Source of the DNA: Caryophanales bacterium
GTDB taxonomy: Bacteria; Bacillota_I; Bacilli_A; RFN20; CAG-449
Length of the DNA: 43,762 bases
Direction: 5' to 3'
NCBI GenBank assembly: GCA_029006735.1
Contig: JAQXGN010000033.1
Coordinates: 1 to 43,762 of the forward strand
The number at the start of each line of letters is the position of its first letter. Within the stretch, counting starts at the first letter, position 1. Shown here one piece after another: positions 23,144 to 34,700 of this stretch. The notes under the pieces are model-generated. The model did not search any database and was not told the origin of the DNA. It saw only the letters and a list, made by a program, of their open reading frames with translations. Made by a program: the position numbers and the translations under genes.

Positions 23144-25840
23144 ATGAAGAAAAAGAATTTATTAATCATGTCATTATCAGTATTGATGTCTTTATCTTTT
23201 GTTGCTTGTGGAGGTAATCCAGTAACAGATTCTACTAGTGCAAATCCAAGTGAAAACCCAACAAGTAATACAACTAATGGAGGAGACACAACTACTTCAA
23301 ATAATGGCAATACAAATACAGAATCATATGGTGTTGTTGTTGTTCCTACTACAGGAGCTACAGTAACTGCAAGTGTAAATGTTGCTCATCCAGGTGATGT
23401 CGTTACATTATCTGTTAAAGTCGATGATGGTTATATCCTTGACGAAATTACATTAAATGGCACAAAATTAACAGTTAATGAATTTGTTATGCCATCAACT
23501 TCAGCTCTTATTCAATATAAAGTATCATTATTATCAACTGATGGAATGTATATTGGTGGAGATGTTTCTAGTAAATTAGTATTAAATGAAAAAACTGGCG
23601 TTTATGAAGCAAAAGGCGTTAAAGTTGCTATTGATAGTAATGTCTTCTATTCAATTAATGGAAAGAAATTATCATGTATTGCAATCAATAACGAAAAATG
23701 TTTTGCAAATATTGATATTACAAAAACATCAAATGCTCCAGGATTTGTTGTTGCAGGTGGAGCAACATACGACTTCTATTATGATCCAGTCAACTCAGTA
23801 ACTCCATGCTATGTTGTTAGAACTTCTGTTGATGCATTACCAACTAATATTACATCACTTGAATCATTATTCTCAGGTAGTATCAAATCAGAAACAACAG
23901 TTTATCCTCAAGGAGTTAATCACGTTGAGTTTACTTCAAGTGAATATAATGAAAACTATGTTTGGGATTTATATAGCGACAATGCTTCTGTTGCAAAAAT
24001 TACTTCTTTAACAAATGGTAAAGATAAAGGATTAGTATATAAATCAATTGATAATAGTATATATACAGTTGTTGATACATATTTAGAAGGTGAACATACT
24101 CAAGACCTTTCAGTTAAAGGCGATACAGTTAGATATTCTGGTCATTATGATGTAGTCGCAACACCAAGTGCAATTACAGGTATGAAAAAATATCAAAGAA
24201 CACAAGATGTAGCTTATCGAGATGTCAATGCATATTCTCATACTATTGAATCATTACAATATGAAATTATGTTTGGCTATTCTTGGGGACATGAAAATGT
24301 AGTTTCTGATGATGTTTATGATTGGGATGTAAAAATTGAATCTACTGATAATGCTGATGGAACATTCACAACAAATGTTAATTCATATACTTCAATTGTT
24401 GCTGGTGGAACTGAATATTCTTCAAGTTCAAATCAACATAATGAATACCAAATGAAAATTAAATTTAAAAAAGATGGAAGTTTAATTGAATTAACTTATG
24501 ATGAACAAAATTATAATGATAATCAATTTGATTTCAGTGGAATTAAATTAGGAACAGGACATGGTTCATTCAAACCAGGTGGAAAAGATTATCCTGCTTC
24601 TGAACATACTGTAACATGTAAATATGGTTATGGTAATCCAAAAGAAGGAAAGCCTACTGGTATTGATCTTTCTAAGTATTTCGTTAGTGAAATTACAAGT
24701 GCAAGTGTAACTTCTTCTGCAGGTGTAGAAGGACAATTAAAGAGATTAGATTGTTTAACACAAGTTTCTCCTGATATCCAATCAGAATTATCTTCTAATG
24801 TCAAATTAGAATTTGCTCCAGAATCAGCATTAGATTCATGGCAATATGGTGTTGTTGCTTCTTCAAATGAAAGTGTTGTTACTAGAAAAGCACAACATAA
24901 TGACTTATGGACTGCAGTTGGCTCAGGAACAACAACTATTACATTTGGTAATCATACTTCAGAAAGTGTTAATAAAACTATAGAAATTACAGTTCCTGAA
25001 TCTTCAGGTGATTATAAATATATTTTTGCTTATACATCAGTATATCCATATATTAATGAAAACTGGACATCTTCAACTTCTGGTATAATTCCAGCAGGTA
25101 CAAGAGATTCTATTAAGTTAGCAGGTGTATTAACAAGTAATGCATATGATTACTTCCCAATTTGTACTCCTGAATCATCAAGTGAATTATTATTAGTAAG
25201 CTATGATCAAACAACAGGTATGTTAACATTAGATGCAACTCCTGCAAAAGGTATTACTGAAGCAACTACTGTAACTATTACATTAAAAGCAGACTATAAC
25301 TTAGATTGGACAGCAGGTAAAGAAGGCGGATCTAAATTAACAGTCACAATTAAACCAACAACTAAATTATATGATTCTGTTGTTGGAACTTGGACAATAG
25401 TATTAAATGATGGTGAAACACCTGAATCAATTGGATATGATGCAAAAATCACATTCACAGATGAAACTATTACACATAGTGGTAAGAACTATAAGAGAGG
25501 TAATATCTCTGTTACAATCAAAAATGAATCTGGTAAAACAAATGTTTACACAACAGAATTTGGTTATCAATTTGATAAAGAAACACAAACATTTACTTCT
25601 CAAGTATTCATCGCTGGTACATATAATGGTAAAGCAGTATACACAGGTAGTGTCAAATTTGCAATTGATAATGAATTTGGTTACTTATTAGCATTCGCAA
25701 CTATAGTACCAGATGCACCTTCTGCAGGTGATGATGGAGAATGGACAAGCCAAGAAATCATTTACATCGGAGATTATGATGAAGGTGATGGAGAAACTGA
25801 TCCACTATATTATTATTACGATTTTGAATTAGCTCAATAA
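23144..25840 (+). CDS. Large multidomain lipoprotein, beta-rich
   Basis: 898 residues. Lipobox SFVAC (Cys 22), then a 40-residue Ser/Thr/Asn linker. Residues about 65-130 (VVVVPTTGATVTASVNVAHPGDVVTLSVKVDDGYILDEITLNG) form a bacterial-repeat type Ig-like domain found in Firmicute surface proteins. The centre (about 210-480) is unrecognised and may be a binding lobe; a Big-like segment (about 560-620, VTRKAQHNDLWTAVGSGTTTITFGNH) and a C-terminal beta domain (about 740-890, GTWTIVLNDGET...) follow. No catalytic motif seen. It ends the operon before the terminator at 25855. Confidence 0.75.
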   Translation: MKKKNLLIMSLSVLMSLSFVACGGNPVTDSTSANPSENPTSNTTNGGDTTTSNNGNTNTESYGVVVVPTTGATVTASVNVAHPGDVVTLSVKVDDGYILDEITLNGTKLTVNEFVMPSTSALIQYKVSLLSTDGMYIGGDVSSKLVLNEKTGVYEAKGVKVAIDSNVFYSINGKKLSCIAINNEKCFANIDITKTSNAPGFVVAGGATYDFYYDPVNSVTPCYVVRTSVDALPTNITSLESLFSGSIKSETTVYPQGVNHVEFTSSEYNENYVWDLYSDNASVAKITSLTNGKDKGLVYKSIDNSIYTVVDTYLEGEHTQDLSVKGDTVRYSGHYDVVATPSAITGMKKYQRTQDVAYRDVNAYSHTIESLQYEIMFGYSWGHENVVSDDVYDWDVKIESTDNADGTFTTNVNSYTSIVAGGTEYSSSSNQHNEYQMKIKFKKDGSLIELTYDEQNYNDNQFDFSGIKLGTGHGSFKPGGKDYPASEHTVTCKYGYGNPKEGKPTGIDLSKYFVSEITSASVTSSAGVEGQLKRLDCLTQVSPDIQSELSSNVKLEFAPESALDSWQYGVVASSNESVVTRKAQHNDLWTAVGSGTTTITFGNHTSESVNKTIEITVPESSGDYKYIFAYTSVYPYINENWTSSTSGIIPAGTRDSIKLAGVLTSNAYDYFPICTPESSSELLLVSYDQTTGMLTLDATPAKGITEATTVTITLKADYNLDWTAGKEGGSKLTVTIKPTTKLYDSVVGTWTIVLNDGETPESIGYDAKITFTDETITHSGKNYKRGNISVTIKNESGKTNVYTTEFGYQFDKETQTFTSQVFIAGTYNGKAVYTGSVKFAIDNEFGYLLAFATIVPDAPSAGDDGEWTSQEIIYIGDYDEGDGETDPLYYYYDFELAQ

Positions 25841-25854
25841 TATAAAAAATAAAA

Positions 25855-25904
25855 AAAGTACCTTATATCCTTCTTAATATTATTTGAAGGAAAGGTACTT
25901 TTTT
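25855..25904 (+). terminator. Terminator of the lipoprotein operon
   Basis: Long stem beginning AAAGTACC and closing GGTACTTT, with an inner TCCTTC/GAAGGA pair, followed by TTTT, 15 bases past the stop at 25840. Confidence 0.88.
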
Positions 25905-25951
25905 AATGGGTAAGAATAAAATTTTATATATACAAACATTTACGTAATCCA

Positions 25952-25993
25952 TAAAAAAAGCTTAATATAGGATTTTTGCCTATTTTTAAGCTT
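25952..25993 (-). terminator. Terminator of the leftward protease operon
   Basis: Minus-strand stem AAGCTTAA/TTAAGCTT (25959-25966 with 25986-25993) with an inner AGG/CCT pair and a seven-T run, 15 bases past the M6 protease stop at 26009. Confidence 0.85.
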
Positions 25994-26008
25994 ATTTTAA
26001 ACGATTTA

Positions 26009-27319
26009 TTAAATATAGGAAATAGTTATCGTCGCGCTTGAAGAAGTCAATATATCAACGGAAAATACATAAGGTAATCTTTCATCGTTGATTGTTAAGA
26101 CAGTCTCTAGCTTTTCATTTTCGATAAATAAAGTAGAATCACTTCTTTTTGAGTTATTAGTTAAATAAGTATCTCCATTTTTTGTAGTAATCTGCGAGAT
26201 GAATTTTTGCTGAGTATTAGTGTTATTATATTTAAAATGACCTTTTGAATCTAATTGAGCATTAACATGGAGCATTCTAATTCCACTAATAGAAAATGGT
26301 TTATCTCTTTCTTGTAATTTTGTTGGAGTATAATATTCTAAGATAAATAATTCTTGATATATATTTAAGTCTTTATCATAATCTTTCGCTAGAACGATTA
26401 AGTCTCCTTTGTCTTGTAAAGGTGATAAGGAAAGTGTAACACTAGTTGTAGTAGTTATTAATTTAGGTTTACACCAACCAAGAAGAGTTTTGGTATATGA
26501 ATTATGATCTCCACAAGGAGAGCCATTATCATTATCCATTAAATCTGCTCCTGCAAGACCTCCTTTAGAAGTACCCACTGAAGTTGAATAATCATAATAA
26601 TCATCTAATCCAAATAAGTGACCCGTTTCATGAATCAATGTTTGAGTGTTGCATTTAAGACCATCTTTTAAGAAGAAATCATAACCACACCACACATATT
26701 TTCCCATTTGGCAATTGTCGTATTTATTTTCTTTACTTCCTTCAGCAGTATACGCCCACCATAATTGATTCTTATAAGAATAATCAACTGGATGATCATA
26801 GATTAGATAAATACAATCGATAAATCCATCTTTATCATAATCATAATCATTATAGTCATATTGAGAATCAAAATGATTTAATACATCACTATAGATTGAT
26901 CTAGATGCATTAACATTATATGAATCGACATTAGGATTTGTCGTATCACTATAGTAAGTTGAAGGATTACTTGGAGTAAATACTTCAGTTATTTCAAAAT
27001 CGAATTCTAATTGACCATAGGAAGAAGTAAAGTAAAATTCTTTGATACTTTTCCATTCTGGAGTAATAGAAGATGAAGAGTTATTAAAAGCAGCTTTTAT
27101 TATCTCAACATCATTAAACATATTTGTATCATCACTAAAATGAATTGGAACTACTAATGCCTTTATTTTACCAGTTGAAGGGCATGAGTTTTTTGATAAA
27201 TCAGTTATTTTTTTATTAACACTTATTTCTTCATAACCATTATTCTGATTATTAGAAGTGCATCCTCCTAAAAATAAAGAGGATGCAATAAGTGGTAGAA
27301 TTAAGAAAATCTTTTTCAT
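26009..27319 (-). CDS. M6-family metalloprotease lipoprotein (immune inhibitor A-like)
   Basis: 436 residues. Lipobox LFLGGC, then an Asn-rich linker. The propeptide-like part ends near residue 70; the catalytic site is LIHETGHLFGLDDYYDY, a gluzincin/metzincin-type HExxHxxxLxD motif with the downstream Met-turn in LAGADLMDND. The DYNDYDYDKDGFIDCIYLIYDH segment is the Asp-rich region typical of M6 (InhA) enzymes. C-terminal 110 residues are beta-rich. It probably hydrolyses host or matrix proteins at the cell surface. Its ATG overlaps the preceding lipoprotein stop in TAATG, so the two are coupled. Confidence 0.87.
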   Translation of the reverse strand: MKKIFLILPLIASSLFLGGCTSNNQNNGYEEISVNKKITDLSKNSCPSTGKIKALVVPIHFSDDTNMFNDVEIIKAAFNNSSSSITPEWKSIKEFYFTSSYGQLEFDFEITEVFTPSNPSTYYSDTTNPNVDSYNVNASRSIYSDVLNHFDSQYDYNDYDYDKDGFIDCIYLIYDHPVDYSYKNQLWWAYTAEGSKENKYDNCQMGKYVWCGYDFFLKDGLKCNTQTLIHETGHLFGLDDYYDYSTSVGTSKGGLAGADLMDNDNGSPCGDHNSYTKTLLGWCKPKLITTTTSVTLSLSPLQDKGDLIVLAKDYDKDLNIYQELFILEYYTPTKLQERDKPFSISGIRMLHVNAQLDSKGHFKYNNTNTQQKFISQITTKNGDTYLTNNSKRSDSTLFIENEKLETVLTINDERLPYVFSVDILTSSSATITISYI

Positions 27320-28689
27320 TATAATTGTTCTAATATTTGATCTGGTAATGTAATATGACTTGTTCCAATGTCAGAGAAAGTGAATTCTTTAATGTAAGAT
27401 AAGATTGAACCATCGTCATATTCAATATAGATGGATGTTTCAAGAGTTTTGATATTATTATTTTCAAGTTTAATGTGAATTCCATAGTAGAATTGACCAT
27501 ATACTGTCCCGAATATTTCTTGTGCAAGACGTTTTTCTGTTTCATTATCTTTTGGCATTAAATATTCGCCATTATTGATGAAGTCATCTCCATTTAATCC
27601 ACGAATATCAACCATGTCTTGAGCCATAACTGCTAGAGCATTGCTATAGTTTTCTGAATCATTTGGAGTGTATGCTGTCCATTGATTTGTGCCGGTGTTT
27701 TGGAAATAAACATAGCCAAATGTTGAGTGAGTTGTTAAATAATCAGTATAAGTTACACCAGTAGAAGCATTTGTATATGTGAATGATTCTATTTGATTAT
27801 CATAAACGGATACTGTTTGAATTGTTCTTTCAGGGACGACTGTATCCATATTTACATATGTCCATTTTGAAGTGACTGTGTAATTTGGATCGACATCTTT
27901 TGTTAATGAACTTAATACAGCTTTTTCTTCGCTTGTTAATGAATTACCTTGATAAACTTCTTTATTGAAATATGGGTGATATCCTTCATATTCTTTTGTT
28001 ACTTCTGGTAAATCAAATGTAACCCAATCGTGGTTAGAGAAAGTTAATGTGTAATAATAAACTGCTTCACGATAAATAGAAACTGCTTCAATTTTTGTGA
28101 TGTATTTTCCATCATAATAGACATTTAAAGAATCCCAGAATTCATTAGTTCTATCACCAAATATTATCTTACAATTCTCGTTAATTAATGTTTCACTTGC
28201 TGGCTTACATTGTTTTAATTCGTGATTGAAAATAAAATCGCTAACCCAATCTACTTTATTAATATTAACTTCATCAATTGCACTATGATATTGATGGAAG
28301 TATGGGTTAGATCCATCAATTGATTGATATTCTTTTGTTCCACCCATATCAATGTAATAGATATAAGTATCGTTAGAAGCATCTTCATGATAATAGTCGG
28401 TGAAGAATTCTCCCTCAGATTCATAAGTTAATTGAATATCATTACCATTGAATAAGTAGTCAGTTTCCCAACTTGTATTATATTCTCGATGATAAACGAC
28501 ATCACAAGCAAACTTTAAACCAAAGTTGAAATCACTAGAAGAAGCATATGTTTTGAACATATTTTCAACTGAAGTAACTTTTTCAAAACCTTCATTTACA
28601 TTTTCAGTAGTATTTCCTTTTGTTGGATTACAACCAACAAGAGATAAAATACCAACAAGAGTTAAAAGAACTTTAAATTGTTTTTTCAT
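27319..28689 (-). CDS. Lipoprotein, LppX/LolA-like two-lobed, unknown function
   Basis: 456 residues from the ATG at 28689 (AAAGGAG 8 bases upstream; an upstream reading from 28749 would overlap the previous gene and lacks a site). Lipobox LSLVGC, then a Thr/Asn linker. Residues about 45-230 and 245-450 look like two related beta lobes ending in DWVTFDLPE and IGTSHITLPDQ, of the sort seen in outer-face lipoproteins that hold lipid or a cell-wall ligand. It lies between the S8 and M6 protease genes in one operon and might be their chaperone, inhibitor or substrate adaptor; that is inference. Confidence 0.68.
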   Translation of the reverse strand: MKKQFKVLLTLVGILSLVGCNPTKGNTTENVNEGFEKVTSVENMFKTYASSSDFNFGLKFACDVVYHREYNTSWETDYLFNGNDIQLTYESEGEFFTDYYHEDASNDTYIYYIDMGGTKEYQSIDGSNPYFHQYHSAIDEVNINKVDWVSDFIFNHELKQCKPASETLINENCKIIFGDRTNEFWDSLNVYYDGKYITKIEAVSIYREAVYYYTLTFSNHDWVTFDLPEVTKEYEGYHPYFNKEVYQGNSLTSEEKAVLSSLTKDVDPNYTVTSKWTYVNMDTVVPERTIQTVSVYDNQIESFTYTNASTGVTYTDYLTTHSTFGYVYFQNTGTNQWTAYTPNDSENYSNALAVMAQDMVDIRGLNGDDFINNGEYLMPKDNETEKRLAQEIFGTVYGQFYYGIHIKLENNNIKTLETSIYIEYDDGSILSYIKEFTFSDIGTSHITLPDQILEQL

Positions 28690-28703
28690 TTTTAGACTCC
28701 TTT

Positions 28704-31700
28704 TTAATTTGTTTCTTTTTTCTTTTTTAAGAAAATAGCAATTCCACATAAACTCATAGAGAGAATAGTAGATGTGATAGAAATAAGTGAACCTTTACAT
28801 CCTTTCTTATCTGGATTTGGATTATCAGGTATTTCTGGTTGATCTGGATTTGGGGTATCAGGTATTTCTGGTTTTCCAAGAGCATCTTTAATATGGAAGT
28901 AATTTTCATATACAAATGTATCGTAACCTTTTTTACTCCAAGTGTATGTAATAGTTAATTTTTGTTCATCATTAACACCGATGAAATCATTGAAGTTGGA
29001 ATAGAAATAACCACTTGCCCAATATGAATATCTATACATATCTTTTAATTGTTGTGTGTAACTATCTTCTGGTAATTGATTTAAGTATTCAATTAAAGCT
29101 GAAGAGTAGAAACATTCAAGAGTTGGTGCGTCTCCAAGGAAAATATAATGAGTTAAACTTGGTGTATCATAGAATGCTCCATCACCAATAACTTTTACAG
29201 AAGCAGGGATTGTTACTTCTTCAATGAATCTAGCGTTCATAAATGCACCTTCTTCAATTCTTGAAGTATTGTCTAAGATGACATAAGATTTATCTTCTTT
29301 CTTTTGAGGGTAAATCTCAACTTGAAGAGTATTATCAGGTAAAACGATGTATAAAACACCTTTATCTAATAACCATGATTTTCCATCTTTTTGGAAATCG
29401 AGCTTATCATCGCATTTAATTTCTTTTAAATATGAACAAGCATAAATTGCTCCACTACCAATAACTTCAACTGTTGAAGGTAAATTAATTGATTCAATTC
29501 TTGTTGCTGCTAAAGCAAAATCGTGTAAATAAATTAAGCTTGGAACATTAATTACTTTTACTTGTGCATTGTATAAACCAAATTCACCAATTGAAGTAAC
29601 TTTTGGTAAATTCAATTCTTGAATAGAGATTCCTGACATACCATATTTACCAATTGTAGTTAAATTTGATAAATCACCACTTGTTAAAGCGACACAATTT
29701 GCTAGAGCAAAATCATTGACTACTTTAATATTACTTAAGTTAATTGAAGATAATAATTCACATAAGTAGAATGTACCAACTGGAATCTCTTCCATTGTAT
29801 TAATAAGTGTAGCACTTAATAACTTTTCACAACTTGCGAATACATAATTACCTAATTCAGGACCTTTTGATAAATCAATTGAAGTTAATTGAGATTTTGC
29901 AAGAGCATAATCATTAATCTTAGTGACTTTATTAATATCTAATGAAGTGATTCCTGATTCGGATAAACAATATTCTTCTAAAACAGTAACATTCTTTAAA
30001 TCTAATGATTGTAAAGAGGAAGCACCTTTTAAGAAATATGAAGGTAAAACATTTACTGAGTTAGATAATGTTACAGAAGTTAATGCTTCCGCCCCTTCAA
30101 ATACATGAGACTTTAAAACATTAACATTAGATAAATCTGCGACTAATAATTTTGTTGCGTTATTAAATGCGTATTCATCAATTTCAATAGCTTTAGATAA
30201 ATCAATAGATGAAATATTAGAATTTGCAAATGCATATTTGCCAATTGTAATTTCGCTTGAATCTCCTATAATAATTTGTCCGCCTTCTTCATTAAATGCT
30301 TTATAGAATGCATAATCACCAATTGTTGCATTAGCATTAAATGTAACTTTATTTAATGAAGACATATAGGCAAATGCATAATCTGGGATAACTACATCAT
30401 TATCAAATACGAGTTCTGATACTTTAGTTCCATTAAATGCATTTCCTTTAACTTCTTTAAAGATAACATTTGATAATGTAACTAATTCAGTAGCGTTTCT
30501 AAATGCATTAGCTTCTAACGTGACAGATCCATTTTGGAAATCAATAGAAGTAATACTTGAACCTGATATAGCAAATGAACCAATAGTTGTTACACTACTT
30601 GGGAGAACTAAAGAAGTTGATTTGTTACCATTTAATGCTCCTGGAGCGATTGTTATTAATGTGGATTTAAGGTTAGTTAAATTTGAATTAGGTGTAGCAA
30701 GAATTAAAGTTGTTTCATCTTTAGAATAAACAATATTATTTTCGATTGTATACTTTGTGGAAGTACCATCAACTTTATTGAAATTAATTGAATTTGCAAA
30801 TGCTGAATCACAATTTAATGAGATTGTTGTATCACCATTTAATGTTAAAGTATTAAATGATGTGTCATTCATAATTGTTGAACCAGTGATGATTAGATTA
30901 ACATCATCTAATTGTAAAGATTCAATTGCAGTACCTCTAAATGCATTTTTAGCAATTCTAACTGTTGCACCTTTTTCAAAAGTGACTGACTTTAAGTTTT
31001 CACAATTTGCAAATGCATTAGCACCAATTGTAACATCGTTGCTTGAGAAGTGAATTGATGTTAAATTATGACAGTTATAGAAAGCTCTATTACCAATATA
31101 ACTTGTTGGAATTTCACTAATAGAAATACCAGAATTTTCAAACATTGAAGTTCCGATATATGTGTTTTCAGATAAAATAACATTTGTAAGAGAAGTACAA
31201 TTCATGAATGAACCAGTACCTGCATATTGTTGTTTTGATAAATCAATATTATTTAATGAAGTACAACCCATAAATGAGTAATCACCAATGTTGTAAACAC
31301 TAGATAAATCAATTGTTGGTAATGATTCACAACCAGCGAAAGCATAGTGATCAATACTTGTAATATGTGTTGTTAAAGCATTAATAATAACTTCTTTTAA
31401 ATTAATATCACCATTGAATGTATATGGTGCGATAGTTTGAATATTGTCTGGTAAAGTGACTTTTTCAAGTGCAGTTAGTTTTTCCATTGCACCTTGACCA
31501 ATCATTTCTACTTCTGGATGGAAGAAGATTGACTTGATGAAGTCATTACCAATACTAACTAGAATAAATGTATCATCAGTAGGGGTATAATCATATAAAG
31601 AGAATGCACTTTGGGAAATATAGTTGAAGCCAGATTCTTTGGTAATAAAGATATCTGCATCAGCACCTTTATATGCCATGACCATTGCACCTTGAGTAAT

Positions 31701-34700
31701 CAACCCTTTTTCAACTGTAATGCTAATAGAAGATCTTGTTCTAGTTCTCTTACCATTTTTAACTACATAAGCTGTAATGAAAGCAGAACCTTCTCCTTGA
31801 GCAGTAACAATGCCATTATCATCAACATCTACGACACTATAATTTGAAGAGACCCAATCAATAGTGTAGTCTTCATCATTATGATACCAAGGGGAGAATT
31901 CAGTATTTAATTGAACTGATTCTCTTGGATACATTTTAATCTCTGATAAATTAGAACTATATGAATTTCCAACTGATCCTATTTTTGATGGGTATCCGTT
32001 ATCTGTATATGTGAATAGAGTTGTGAAAGAAGAATAACTAATCTTTTCAACATCTGGTAAACTTGGTTGTTCGACATATCCTTCATCATTTGGACCTAAT
32101 ACTTTAATTTGTGTTTTGATTGATACGCCATAATCTGTTGTACCAGTGATAGTTGCAACGCCACGTTTTAATCCAACAACTTCACCATCTTTGATCTTAG
32201 CGACACTTTGTGGTGAACATGTCCATTTAAATCCTTCTAACATTGCATCTTCATAATTTACATAATCATTTAAGTTAATTACTTCGTTGACGGATAGAGT
32301 AATTGTATCGTCTTTGAATGTAAGGTCTTCAAATTCTGCACCATTAAGTGAGAAATAATATAATCCACTATTTAATGCATAGTCATCAACATAAACATAG
32401 AATGTATCAGGTGTTGCTGAACTAGTGATTGTTGTCATATAATCAGTTAAATCAAGTCTAGCTACAGTTGTTGTACCTGCTTCTTTTTGATCAACAGGGA
32501 TATTTGAAGATATCATTTGGAGAGAATAACCTTTATTTTCATCTCCTGCGATAATACATGGGACATATGACATTACGAATCTATTATCATAGAAGGTAAT
32601 ATCAGCATAATATCTCATGGTATTTGTTTTTGGATCTAATTCTTTAGTATACTTAATACCTTGTACAGTTGGTTCTTCATAATCTACATAGAATGAGAAT
32701 TCTTGAACATTATTTTGAACTGTTTCTGCACCTGGATAATTTAATTTTGCTTCAAAGGATACAGTATATTTAGCATTGTTTGCTAAACTTAATTCAAATG
32801 GATTCAATGAATAATCTTCAACCCATGGTAATGTACCACCCGTACTTTGATAGAATGCATCTTTTCTATTATTGTATGTTGTTTTTTCATATACAATTTG
32901 GCCTGTTTCTGCATTTCTAATAACCATATTAATTTCTTCACAGTTTCTTAATAAACCACCTTGTACTGTATAGAAATCATAGATTGCATTATCTTCATAA
33001 ATTGAGATAGCAGCTTTTTCTTCGCTTGCCCAAATCTTAGTTTCATAATCTTCTTGATCATATGCGTATGAACCTAATTGAACAATATAAATGTCGCCAT
33101 AATGACCAAAAGGAGTTGATGCAGACATTGCTGCGTGAAGACGATCTTTTTCTTCCCATCCTTCTGTATATAATTCATCACATTGAATTTCATAATATGT
33201 TTTATCCCATATTGGAGCGTCTAACCAATCACCATAGAATGCTAAGAAAGGAATACCAAGATGAGTATTATCTTCTTCACAAGTTAATTGGATAAATCCT
33301 TCAACGTACATGCCATTAGGGAATTTACTATCGATGTATTCTTTTTCTTCTTCAGTTAAAGTTAATGTTACAGTTACTTTGACAGTTTCATGAGAAGAAA
33401 GAGTAATCTTTGTATTATTATTTAATACTCCGTTTACTTTAACGGTCATATTTGGATTGATGACTTTAGCCATTAATCCAACAGTTTTGCCATCAGCATC
33501 AGTTGTTTCTGTTTCTGTAATATTAGAAACATCATATGTTTTAGCAACATTGCTGTAGTTTGTAACGTTAAAATCAATAGTATAAACGCCTGTTTTATTC
33601 TTATCATCTTTTAATTCTGCTTTAACTTTATCTGTTCCATCGCATGAAATATAAGCTGCAGCAGCTAAGGCGTTACGAATAGAAGCAACACCTGCGCCTT
33701 GTTTTCTTGGGGAATATGGATTACCATATTCGTCAAGACATAATTCAGTTGTAGAAGAGATAATTTGGTTACATAAGAACATGACTCTCTTTTTTGTCAT
33801 TGTAGATACATCTTCACCAGTAATTGAAGTCCAATTTTCTTGAACATATTCTCTAATAGCAATTGACATACCTGATAAGTTTGGACATGACATAGATGTA
33901 CCAGAATAACGAGAATATCTATTACCAATAATTGATGAGTACACATCACCGCCACAAGAAGTGACTTCTGGTTTTAATGATAAATCAGGAGCAGGTCCTA
34001 AACTTGAGAAATCAGACATAATTGGTTCTGCTAAGAAAGCATTAGACATTCTTAAAGTACCATTTGTCTTTTTAATTAATTCCATACCTGCAGCATTAGA
34101 AATTGAACAAGCAGGAATTTTGACATTATCACCGCAAGACATACGGATAGTACCAGAAGTGTTATTATAAATAACAATACCGATAGCACCAGCTTCCGCA
34201 GCGTTAGCAATCTTATCTGCGAAACTTAAAGTTCCACGTTTTACTAAAGCAATTTTTCCTTTAACATCAAGATCGACATAGTCGCCTTTTCCACCTAAAT
34301 TAGGAACAGTTACATATTCAACTTCTGCGATTGAGTCATCAGAAATATCCTTCTTTTCAAGAACCATTTTAATAAAATCATATTCTCTACTATTTGTGTC
34401 AAAAGCATTGACAATTGACATTTTAAAATTGCCATTTGCTTCAACATAAGGAGCTTTCTTTGATTCAACAGATGCAACGCAAAGTGCAGTTGTATATGTA
34501 CCTGGAGAACCAACGTTACCTGAATCTGGGTTAGTGATCAAGTTTGATCCATCTGGTGCTCCGTAACTTTGGAAATAGTCATTACCTGCAGAAACGTTGA
34601 CAGAAACACCTTGTTCATAAAGAATTTTGTAGATTTGGTTCATCTTTTTATTGATTTCACCTTTTTCTTCATCTAATTCAGATTCTTGTGAATAACCACA

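Noticed and set aside
29923-31053. Several plus-strand frames opposite the leucine-rich region
   Set aside because: Shadows of a repetitive gene, with no ribosome sites or conserved motifs.
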